From Ophioderma brevispina (Eukaryota > Echinodermata > Ophiuroidea > Amphilepidida > Ophiodermatidae): DNA of 64,000 bases. The translations under genes and the position numbers were made by a program. Shown piece after piece: positions 37,668-48,091 of the stretch. Position 1 is the first letter of the stretch, and each line of letters starts with the position of its first letter. The notes below the pieces were generated by a model, which was not told the origin of the DNA, did no database searches, and saw nothing but the letters and a program-made list of their open reading frames with translations. The DNA lies in contig JAMKCH010056607.1 of NCBI GenBank assembly GCA_023653785.1, forward strand, positions 1-64,000, in the 5' to 3' direction.

Positions 37668-38660
37668 GTGGGCTGCCAGCTAAAGCTGGAGGACCACTTA
37701 GCAATCCGTTGTGCGTGTGTGTGTGGATGTGTGTCACTAAAATGACAAGTTTTTTTAAAAATTGCATTGATTTTTTTTTGTTTTCAAATTGATCTCAATT
37801 GAAAAGTTGAAGTTCATTTGGAACCAAACTTGTGTCATAGGTGCACCAGGTCAAAGGTCATGTGCGGTCAAGCTGAAAATATGCTAAAATGTTAAGTTTT
37901 TTTTTAAATTGAACTAAATTGAAAAGTTGAAGTTCAATTGGAACCAAACTTGTGTCATAGGTGCACCACGGGAGCCCTCATATGTTGATGAGGTCAAAGG
38001 TCATGTGCTGAGGTCATTTTGAAAAATAGGCTACAAATTTAAAATTGACCTCAATTGAAAAGTTGAGGTTCAATAGACCATTTGCACGATCCCCGAAATG
38101 CATCTCGTATGGTGCCCATTTCCATCCAGGAACTTGTACCATAGGTCATGTTTACAAAAAAATTTGTTGTTCGTTCGCGTCGCCAAACAGTGCCTAAAAT
38201 TACAATACAAAGTACCTTTTTACGTGAAGTTAATCTTACAAAAATGTAGAATAATATCTAAGGAACAAAAAACAATCGAGGCACTGGTGTTGAAATTCAC
38301 GACAAAACGTGATATTTTCGATCGTAACTGTGCCCTACTTGTCGCCTGATGGACGATTACACAACTATAGTGCAACGCCACAGATAGGTTAAGTTTTCTG
38401 GTATTCTCATTTCGCTCTTAACCGAATATGTTTAGCCGACTTGAGGCTGGTACAAGTTCCCGGATGGAAATGGGCACCATACGAGATGCATTTCGGGGAT
38501 CGTGCAAATGGTCTATTGGCTTGTGTCATAGGTGCACCAAGGGATCTCTCATGTTGATGAGGTCAAAGGTCATATGCCAAGGTCAAAGCTCATGGAGCGG
38601 CCCACCGCTTATATTCTTTGAATATAGCGAGCACGAAAGCCGAGAACCGCAAAATTCTAG
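37668..38660 (+). mobile_element. helentron/HINE-like element, interrupted copy
   Basis: Starts GTGGGCTGCCAGC just after a T-run. It contains about three diverged 120-138-bp tandem units ('gaaaagttgaagttca..', 'cttgtgtcataggtgcacca', 'aggtcaaaggtca') and then GCGGCCCAC, the complement of the 5' end. A small hairpin (TATATTC TTT GAATATA) follows and the element ends 'gaaccgcaaaattctag' before T. A 5' end repeated in inverse orientation before a 3' hairpin, internal minisatellite and insertion between T residues are features known for non-autonomous helentrons (HINEs). The third unit is split by the TIR element at 38072-38517. Confidence 0.65.
38072..38517. mobile_element. 446-bp element with 69-bp near-perfect TIRs
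   Basis: The left arm 38072-38140 and right arm 38449-38517 are exact reverse complements except for one base. The arms start AATAGACCATTTGCACGATC. It sits inside a minisatellite unit of the helentron-like element; sister units give the empty site (ttcaattgg). A TA dinucleotide lies near each end. The 308-bp centre has no recognised gene. The very high arm identity suggests a young or gene-converted element. Confidence 0.85.
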
Positions 38661-39231
38661 TTTAACCTGTTATTGTGCAATTTGTGACCTATATAGGAAA
38701 TATTTAAGCATGACAAAGAACTTTCGCAAGGAACTTGAGCTGCTCGATACAAACCCTAGCCAAATATCCAGTGTCAAAGACTACTTGGAGACCTTGCCAT
38801 TCTCACATATCACCAGGGTACCCAGCCGGGCGCTTGGGCAGTACGAGCACCTGGTGATTTTAAAAAAATTGTACAAAATCAGCCTGTTTACCTATCAGAG
38901 GTCCTCCACACCCCCGACCACCTCTAGGACTTGGTACGCACCCCTGTATATAATCTCTTTATTAAATATGACATTTTGTAAAAATAATAGTAAAAAAAGG
39001 TTTCCATCTTTCGTAATGAATTATAGCCATTGGAACTTGGAACATTCATTGGAACTTGGAACATTCATTGGAACATTCATTTTGTCATTTGTCATAATAT
39101 ATATAGGTAGTGAGATAACATACAGCTTGGATTGCTGCATCGTGTCCGAATGCCGTATCCTTCAAATCGAACCTTTGCTCATTAATACGCTCATCTTTGC
39201 TCAAATAATAGCAATACTGCAGTCCGTTTGA
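38661..39231 (+). other. unexplained open frame of about 190 codons
   Basis: The plus-strand frame stays open from inside the 38072-38517 TIR element to 39231. Beyond the helentron-like end it reads about 190 codons, including a higher-GC stretch (about 38700-38900) encoding KNFRKELELLDTNPSQ and YLETLPFSHITRVPSRALGQ. No family recognised. Its second half contains tandem 'ttggaacttggaacattc' repeats, which argues against a real gene. Could be a decayed transposon or exon fragment, or chance. Confidence 0.2.
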
Positions 39232-39399
39232 GCGTAGTGGCATTATCATTCTTCTCTCGCTTAAACATATTTGGTTATTTTGCACCGCATTACAATGTGT
39301 TACCTTTTGAGTACTACCTTTTGAGTACTACCGACAGCATTGATAACAATGTAAAATTGCAGCCACTCATAAACAATGTTCAAATTGTAATTGCCTCTC

Positions 39400-39743
39400 T
39401 TAAAGGTGGTTGTTCCGATTTATGTGTATTGTGTTCTCTACTTGATATGAGAGCCTGGCACTTGCACATACACCCCATCAAGTACCGTGGAAAACAAACT
39501 TGCGGTTTTGATGGTAGACACAATAATGCATGTTGCAAAGCCCTATTCAATACTGTGCTAATAAAAGTGGTTAACCACTAAAACGGCAGTTTTTTGTTTA
39601 TATCTTGGTAATGAAATGGATTTGAGGGCTCAAATTTCAGGACGACAATGAGAAAAATACGGCCTTTCATCTGATATCAAAATCGATACTACTTCCGGGT
39701 AAATCAGGGGGGTCCCACAGACGATCGGAACACGCCCCTTTAA
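39400..39743. mobile_element. TTAA MITE, complete copy
   Basis: Left TTAAAGGTGGTTGTTCCGAT and right (reverse complement TTAAAGGGGCGTGTTCCGAT) form a 20-bp TIR bordered by TTAA. A second copy begins at 41260. Shared interior includes 'gcctggcacttgcacatac' and 'aaaacggcagttttttg'. Confidence 0.8.
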
Positions 39744-40309
39744 CTGTATTAGTTTCTATTATGTCCATGTAATATGCTTTAACCTACCGGGTGTTACATA
39801 CTTATTAGCATATAATGTTGTCAAGTATAACACAATTGCACTGTGGTAGTCAATTACATTGCTATTTATCTTCAAATATTATTTACTGCCGTCCTTGCCA
39901 TTGTTCACGAGTCATTTTGTTAATTTATTAATATTGTAAATTGATACTTGCAAGGGCAGCTTAATTTGGTTACAGACACGTCCTGGCATCGTCGGATCAA
40001 ATTTTATTTGGAGACATTTTCTGGGAAAATACGTGTCGGGCTGCATGTAGGCAATTATCCATTTGCAATTGCTTTCTTTCCAAAATTAATGTTGTCTCAC
40101 ATCATTTTAGCACAATTATTTTGCAACACCGATTGATGTCGATAGTGGCAAAATTTGCTTTCATTTTGAAAAACATTTTGTATTTGTAGATGGTGTTAAA
40201 TTACGATGTGTGGATTAAAGGTGGGTGACATTATTATCATTTGATTTTTCATGTTTTCTCCCTTGAATGGAAGGATACCAAAAACATTAGATTACAAGTA
40301 CAAAATGTA

Positions 40310-40955
40310 TTAAAGGTGCAACTAGAGATTTCACATATAGGTGTCCCTTTCAAAATCAAAAGTACTGATTTTTGCCCTTATGTAAAGCTCTCCATTAAAA
40401 ATATCCCTATCTGAAAGGATTAAGCTAAGAAAAATTTCTTTGGTTCAAAATTGTGACCTTTCTAATTTCGTATATGAGCAAATATAAACAAAATCGCCTT
40501 TTTGTGGGCCGCCAGCTGAAGCTGGCAGGACCACTTAGCAATGTGTATGTGTCACAAATTGTTTTTAAAATTGACCTCAATTGGAACCAAACTTCTGTCA
40601 TAGGTGCACAATGGGATCCCTCATATGTTGATGAGGTCAAAGGTCATGTTGAAAAATGGGCTAATATAAAATTGGTTCCAAATGAATTTCAATTTAGATC
40701 AAACTTTTGTCATAGGTGCACCATGCGATCCCTCTTATGTTGATGAGGTCAAAGGTCACGGGGCGGCCCACAGCTTATATTCTTTGAATATAGTGACCTC
40801 TAAAGCTGAGAACCGCGAAATTCTAGTTTTCTCTTGTAAGACATTTCTGTAGCCAAATACAAGGTAAGAAATCTATTGAATATCTATAAATCTACATGAA
40901 ATTACTATTATGACACAATATTTGGGTGCCTCAAAATCACTTGTTGCACCTTTAA
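40310..40955 (+). mobile_element. TTAA MITE carrying a nested insertion
   Basis: Copy of the 22381-22733 MITE with the same ends (ttaaaggtgcaac / gttgcacctttaa), inserted at TTAA in the outer element. It is split after 'aaatcgcctttt' by the helentron-like element at 40504-40826 and resumes at 'ttttctcttgtaag', corresponding to 'caccttttttctctcttgtaag' in the intact copy. Confidence 0.85.
40504..40826 (+). mobile_element. helentron/HINE-like element, short copy at a defined insertion site
   Basis: GTGGGCCGCCAGCTGAAGCT at the 5' end, two internal minisatellite units each with aggtcaaaggtca, then GGCGGCCCAC (exact complement of the first ten bases), a TATATTC/GAATATA hairpin and the terminus 'gcgaaattctag'. 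Comparison with the intact MITE at 22.4 kb shows insertion within a T-run without a detectable target duplication beyond T, as expected for helentron-type insertion. No Rep/helicase gene. Confidence 0.75.
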
Positions 40956-41259
40956 ATAGGCCCAAAGGACAGTATGTGTTTATTAATGTGGTCAACCACA
41001 TTTAGATTTTTTAGTTCGTAACATCAAAGTTGACATTCCCAGGGGCTAAAATTGTACTGGGTAAGTTTCTTCTGTTACCAAAATTAGAATTTTGATGGAG
41101 CCAAGTGGGAAGGATGAGCTTGTCAATCAGATCACCCACCTTTAAGGTAAATGATTCCACAAAACTGGTTGTGTTAAAAAGAAATATTTGAGTTGTTAAT
41201 AAAGTTCAATCAAATCGTATACATGTCTCTTGCCCATAATTTCCTGTATAAATACTGGT

Positions 41260-41532
41260 TTAAAGGTGCTTGTTCCGTACTCGATATGAGCCTGGCACTT
41301 GCACATACGCCCCATTAAGTATCGTGCGAAACAAATTTGCGTTTTTTATGGTAGAAGCAATTGCACATTGCAAAGTCCTATTCAATACTGTGCTAATATT
41401 GATGGTTAACCATTAAAACGGCAGTTTTTTGTTTATATCCTGGCAATCAAATGGATTTGAGGGCTCAAAATTTCAGGACGACAATGAGAAAAATTGGCCT
41501 TTCATCTGATATCAAAATCGATACTACTTTAA
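41260..41532. mobile_element. TTAA MITE, truncated copy of 39400-39743
   Basis: Starts TTAAAGGTGCTTGTTCCGTA and follows the 39.4-kb copy to 'atcaaaatcgatactact', where similarity stops. The right TIR is missing. Confidence 0.75.
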
Positions 41533-44500
41533 TAGGCCATTAGGTCAAGAAAAAACATTTGTCTTAGAAGACCGCACGCGTTTTGTTTAAAAATGGTCTT
41601 AGTGCATATTTTTTTTTTAGGTTTTTGCTCACTTGATTTTTTAATTTTCAGAAATTAAAAGGGGCCAAAAAATGCAATAATTTTTTTTTTCATTGCGATT
41701 TTTCAAATTTCTTCCGAGACAAACTTTTTGGGGGGGCCTTATCAAAATATACATATACATCACCGAATAAATTACATTTCAGTGACCTTGCTATCTTATA
41801 ACAATGCATGAAATAAACATCACATCACAAAATCCAATTTCATTTTCATGCATAATAATAACTTTATTAAATAATGATGGTACAAATACATGTACACATT
41901 TTGTGACAATTTAACATGACATCATGGTTCGATGATTTTTATGCATTAACATATATAATGCGTTTTCTGGTTTTATACATTGATTACACATCATCCTGGT
42001 GTCTAGAAAACAGTAACAATGCTTTGGTTGACTATGAAATAGTGCAATTCCTCTCTCTACCTGCTCTCATTCATACCTTCCACTGATTAGTTCATGCTGT
42101 TCTAAATGGTTGAAATGCCAAATTGGAAGGCTTAATGATACCAATTAGAAATTGGTATTGAAAGAAAGGGGAAAGAGTTCACCAAAGATGGTATTTATTA
42201 AATGATTCAAACTAATGATACCCAAGGAGCCAAATAGCTCCAATAGTCACTCAAGAGGGAAATTAATTTGAACAGCCTTCACTTGCAAAAAATAAAAGAG
42301 ACTGCATGTGACACCAGAGAAAGGATTCTTGACACCATATAATCAGCCGAATTATGTTACCGTATTTCATACACCACACAAAAATGAGTTCCGTTATGAA
42401 TATATAAATATGGCCGTCTAGAGGTGCATGACATGCGCACTTAATGCAACCCAGTGGTGAGTGTAGTAATACTACACCGGGTACAAGTGCAGTGTGGTTT
42501 AAAAACACTTTCCACCAACCGGTTTTGCTGGATGGAGGAAAAAAATAAATTCATGGATTTGAAACAATATTGAAAAACGTAGAGCAAATAATCTGTGCGT
42601 AAGGGTACGTCAACTGTGTAATACGACAGTTTTAAAGTTGCTAAATGCTAAAAAAATTAAAATAAAAAGGGAGCCAAATTAAAAATAGTTATGTGCCACA
42701 ACTACTGTATAAAATCTAGTCTAAGGTCAATGTATACAGACCAGAAAGTCTTGGTCCTAGCTAATGATTGAAACCCAAAAATGCACAGGGTTATTAGAAG
42801 AAAAAGTCTTAACTGCATCAATATTAAATCTAAAATGGAGGTTCTTTTTTGTGAAACAGTTCACATACAATTCATAACAAAGTGGCATTCCAGACAAAAA
42901 ATTAATCATTAAAAAAAATATCTAAATTAAAAAAAAAAAACTGAAGGTTTTTTTAAAACAAAGATTTAATATGAACAATATTAATCACAACATGACAGCC
43001 ATGGTATTCAGTAGTAGGGAAAGGACGGCTGTGAGAATTTTGGCCGATGGCAAATAAATGTACATTTTTACAAAAGCAGGGCAGTGACCAAATCCCCACA
43101 GAACACAATCCCAAGGTGCTTTTAATAAGAAATGTACATTATCAAATTAAAGCCATCCCTCTACCTTTTCCCATTATGCCTATTCATTTCGCAGCAAATA
43201 AATTGGACAAATGGCTTACAAAGAAAAAAAAAAATGCAAGCAAAACATTGCATGGCTCCATGTTAAATGTTGCATAAAAACATTCTAAGTTTTGCTTTTT
43301 TTTGCATTTGTGGTTACAATATAGACCATAAAAAATATCTTTTATATATTAACTAGAGCAGATAAATTTTTGTGGCATCTAATTCATCCCTTTATTGTTT
43401 TCCGTTTGTTTTTTCCAACTTGCAACCACATGAATATACAGATTTTGGTGATGGTATACTTATATACATTACAAAAAAAACCAGTATGCCTTTGCTAATA
43501 GCAGTGGGCCTACTGGAGTACTAGGCGACCCACACTACAAAACACACTCTCTGGTCTCTGATGAAAAACAAAAACGGCTTTCTTAATGTGGTGAAAACCT
43601 TTGTGATGTCCTTTTGAATATCTGCTTCTGATTCCAAAGAATAAACGCAAATGTTTGGTTTGCTATAGGTTGCAGTCCTGAGAAGTTTAACTCAAGTACT
43701 TAAAAACTGAGAAACAAAATTAAAACAAATGCATATCTTTAAACTTAAAACCAACCTTGTTTTTTTTTATCCATAATTTTGCAGCCAAGTTTGTTGTTTA
43801 TTTCACACGCCTTTTCAGTCACCTCCTCATCCACGGTATGCTTATATGGGCCATTTGATACCACATAAAGAATGGACGCTTCCATAAGATTAATTATATA
43901 ATATAATAAAATAATTACACATACTTATATACATACAAGATTATCACTGACAGCAAAATGGTTTGGATTAGAGTGTAATGTGTGGATTGAGGTCAGCCCA
44001 GGAAGAGCGGGGGGTAATGTGGACACTACATGAAATAATCGTTTACCGTACACTACCAGATTGTCATACCTTCAGGTTAGTGCAAGGAAGAAACATGGTG
44101 ATGCTACTGAAAATCTACAAAAGCACTTTCCTGTAGTTTTTTTGGAAATCAAAAACAAAAAACCTGAAGAACACCAATGTGTACACCAAACCACAACAAC
44201 AAAATATTATGAAATTGTCCCAAGTAACAAATGGTCTACAATTACAATTACATGGAATGCAACCCACTTTTTTAGGTTCTTTGGGAGGAGTTAAATAGTT
44301 GGGTCCCGGTTTTAGGAATAATATTCATGTTGTGTACCAAAAATGACAGGATTATCCACTCGGTTGTGACATTCAGTGTGTGTAATATCTCCATCCAGTG
44401 AAGTCATGAAAATAAGGACAAATCATGAGTTTGTGTTCAGGGACATGTATGAGCCGTTGTTTTGCGTTATTCTGTGATTTGACTACTAGTTTTAAGTTGA

Positions 44501-47430
44501 ACAAGCTCAGAAGGTAAGCGTCAGCCCATAACACCAATTCTCTGCACAAAAAAATGAGGGGGGGAAGCGCTCACTTATTTTTAAATTGTCTCCCAAGCAA
44601 CCGATCCACCATCTTTTGGGTTTACAATTATGATAAATCGTTTCTGCATGATGAAAAACATCCCCAGGTTATTCAGTGACTCACTGGATGCAAAATACAT
44701 GGACACTTGACACGTAAACCATATCAGCACAAACTTCAAATACAACTGAACAAATGCGCGTCAAGGGCGAGCTTGGTAACACACGGACAATGCTGAGCAC
44801 AGTTAAAAACAATTGACTTCACACTCTAATCTTCATTCGAAAACAACATGATGCCACTGCTGCAGAGAAGCTATCTGGCAAGAACACTGATGATTCATTA
44901 ACATTTAGAACAACCAATTATCAACTATTGTCCTGGTAAGTTGTAATTCCATACACTTGAAAACGGCACTCAAACATGTCCTCATCGCACAGTTTTGAAA
45001 ATATACGGATATTAAAACTCTAATGCCTAATCACATATGTAGGACATTCACAATTCACCAGCTTAATCAGAGGAGAGTACTCCTTTACTCATTTTGAAAA
45101 TTATACTATGATGGGGGGATCCTTTTAGTAAATCATGTTGGCTGGGAAAAACAATTGCATAAGCAAACCAATTCATTTTGTTCAATATGTTAAAAAAGGG
45201 CATAGAATAAACACTGAATGTCGCCAAAAACTGGAAAAGAAAAAACACAAAACCTAAAACAGGGTGTTACAGGATCCAAAATTAAAATTTCCTATTTTTT
45301 TTATTTTTTTTATTTTTTTTATCTTTTTTATTATTTTTCCTGTTTTGCCACTTTGGGACAAATCGTTTTAAAGGCCTAAATAGTGAACCTTGATAGAACG
45401 TCTCTCTGGGCCAAAATTTTCGAAGTGCTGTGAAATTGTGTTGAAAATTTGGTGGTAAATTATCATCCTCATTCTCCAATAAATAAATAAAATTTATCCA
45501 CTTATGGCCGTTGACTTTTCAAGATTGCTCAAGATGTACAATGGAAAGTTGAAGATACTGATCTTTGTATATCATCTGTCGCTAAGGGTCAAACTATACA
45601 TTTTATCCTTGGAACATGGTTATTCCCCCTCCCCATACTCTGTATGTTACCCAGCTTTTATGGTGAATTTTGAAATGCTATCTATGGCAGTAGTGGTTCT
45701 TAAGACAATATCACAAAGTTGGTTTTTTTTTGCTTTGCAATAGTGGCACAGGTTGTACGTAATCTTCCCTTGCCTATATATTAGCCTTAAAAAAAAGTTC
45801 TTCTGCTTGGCATGAGAGGTCTCATTCATGTAATCATCAGGTCATGACATCGCCAAGCAAACAAATATTTTTTAAAAATATCAAGCTGTACAAACTTTGG
45901 TAGAAATTGGACATGGGCAGGATTTGGAGACATTGAATCACAACTATAGCTGGCTTTTGAATACCAACAATATCATTCCGCTTTGCATAGTATGCATTTA
46001 GCACGTACACAAAAACCACTTCCGGCATCACACTTGGTATGCAGTCTCTTTTTAACATGTCCACTATTCAGTTCAAAATTTCAAACTACATGATCAATTA
46101 ATGTAGGGTCCTGTACAGTGGTACACCACACGCCAAACTTTTGAACAGAGACCACTATTGAACAAAATTGCGATACATTTGGCCGGTGGTTGTCATACTT
46201 TTGAATCGCAGCTAATCTAGAACAATAACAGCTCCTATTTGCTCAGGATTACCAAACAAAAGGATTTCAGCTGTACATATTGCTACCATGTGTTCAATAT
46301 TACCCATAGCTCAGTTCCAGATCTGGTGACACGCTTGTCGCAGTTTCAGTTTACTGTTATGTAATAAGAAAAAATAATCAACAGAAAAGTTGAAGTTAAG
46401 CAACACTGATTAGCTACGAAAACAATGGGGAAATTAAGGAGATACTGTACATCTACTACAAAAGAATTTTTACAATATTCTTTTGGGTAAATTGTAAATT
46501 TTAAGTATCCATTGTTTATTTAAGTGCAGTGTGGTTTCATGTGTTTATAAAATAACATACACTCTCATTGTCAAACTGTCAACTTAAGAATGACACTAGT
46601 ATCAGAGCTGACGCAAGCTGAAAATGAACTCTTTCTTGCCAAGAATAGCCTACATCAACTCTGAGCACCACACAACACCACCCCATACCACACCCACACA
46701 CTTAATAGCCCCATTGGATTTTGTAATCCCTCCATTCATAAATCCTGATCTTGATAGCTCCAATTTTCTTTCAAAATGTAACCAAAAATTTGATGCATTT
46801 TGCAAATTTATTCCACTGTTTTTCCAAAAGAAATGATGCTTATTCATGCATGCTTACAAACAGTGTCTAAAAGATTGGTACCCTTCTCAACAACCTGCAA
46901 TATTGAAATCAATATATAATGAACTCAAATTACAAATTATAAAAAAAACTTCTCACTGTAGATGACCAAGAATTAGCACTGTTTCGTTTTTCTTGAATTA
47001 TCAAGAATATTTAGAATGTAAATCCCTAATGCAGCAAGACAAACGATATGGTGTAATGTATCTGTATAGTGGCCGATACGGTAACATTCTGTCAACCACT
47101 TTGTTATAATTCTTCTGCTGCCAAGCTCAGCCAATCAGTAGTCCATCACCTGATCTTTACCCAAGCGTCGCCTGGCTCTTCGAGTAAAAACTGTGGCCAC
47201 TTGGGAGCGTTAACACTTGGTGCGCTCAAGCATCAGATCAGTCCAATACTCAACAGACCACTGTCATGACACTTCTAAAGTTACACTAGTATAAAAATAG
47301 GATTTGAAACATGTTGTATTATTGATGTGAAATACAAAGCTTACTGTAGTAAACTTGATATAACACATGTTACAGCATCTTACAATATCAAGTGAAGACA
47401 ACATAAACACAGAAAACTGCTCTTCATGTT
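41533..47430. other. unique AT-rich stretch, possible Spred 3' UTR or intergenic
   Basis: No coding exon recognised. Apart from short homopolymers and a (TTTTTTA)-type run near 45.3 kb it lacks the repeat families seen elsewhere. If the poly(A) signal at 41.87 kb is used by Spred, most of this would be 3' UTR. That is inference only. Confidence 0.3.
41840..41868 (-). terminator. candidate poly(A) signal for a minus-strand transcript
   Basis: On the minus strand AATAAA lies at 41868-41863. About 25-60 nt further on comes a GU-rich stretch (TTTTGTGATGTGATG, then TTTATTT), the usual arrangement of a metazoan cleavage/polyadenylation site. It lies about 9.9 kb downstream of the Spred stop codon, with mostly unique sequence and no other gene recognised between. 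It may therefore end a long Spred 3' UTR, or belong to an unseen transcript. Other minus-strand AATAAA sites (for example near 48.30 and 48.60 kb) are possible alternative ends. Confidence 0.35.
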
Positions 47431-48091
47431 GGTTCCATGGTAGCTCAAGAGTAACTAACTAAATAGATTCTAAAGATCATTTTTCCCTATATGTTGTCAC
47501 ATCTTAACGATTTAAAACCAAAGAATGTTGGTCTTCATTTACATTTCCACAGCCTTTTTCAGCTCTCAGAATTTCAAAAGCACAAATATACAAGGGTTTT
47601 TCATATTTTTTTACTTTTTGAATTTTTTCTGGTGAACCCTAACCTCCTATTTTCATTTTTTCTGCAGATTATGAAAGCATGTTGTAACTCTTTTCATAAT
47701 TTCCTTGCTGCGGGTAACATAGAAATACCCATCACTTTAGATATGGGCATTTTTTCCCCAAAAACATGATTTAACACATTTTTGGGAAAATGGCCATATC
47801 TTTAGTTATAAGATTTTTCCGATGATACCCGCAGCAAGGAAATTATGAAAGCGTACAACCTGGCTTTCATAATCTGCATAAAAAATTAAAAATAGGAGGT
47901 AGGGTTCACCAGAAACAATTCAAAACGTAAAAAAAAAAACCTGTATTTGTGATTTTTTTGACATCTGAGAGCTGAAAGCCTGTGGAAATGTAATGAGAAC
48001 ATTCTTTTGGTTTTACATCTTAAGATGTGAAACATATTGGGAAAAATGATTTTAGATCTATTTAGTAACTCTTGAGCTACACATGGGAACC
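47431..48091. repeat. 661-bp foldback: about 330-bp inverted arms with 5-nt loop
   Basis: The left arm 47431-47768 and right arm 47774-48091 are complementary along almost their full length at roughly 80 percent by eye. Matched landmarks: 'tagctcaagagt' / 'actcttgagcta', 'ggtgaaccctaacctcc' / 'ggaggtagggttcacc', 'atttccttgctgcgggta' / 'tacccgcagcaaggaaat'. There is essentially no spacer. If transcribed it would form a very long hairpin RNA; it lies between the Spred stop codon and the candidate poly(A) site. Confidence 0.85.

Larger units (their letters stand above)
40215..41145. mobile_element. outer TTAA element of a three-level nest
   Basis: TTAAAGGTGGGTGA at 40215 and its complement ending at 41145 ('tcacccacctttaa') are 14-bp inverted termini with TTAA borders. 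Removing the inner MITE (40310-40955) leaves about 290 bp, a typical MITE size. Confidence 0.65.

Noticed and set aside
38428..39231. 267-codon plus-strand frame as a complete gene
   Set aside because: Its start lies in the right half of the 38072-38517 TIR element and its first part runs through a helentron-like end, so it cannot be one ancestral gene. Only the part after 38660 is kept as a weak curiosity.
47491..47769. 92-codon frame at 47.5 kb
   Set aside because: It coincides with one arm of the long foldback and is not supported by any domain.
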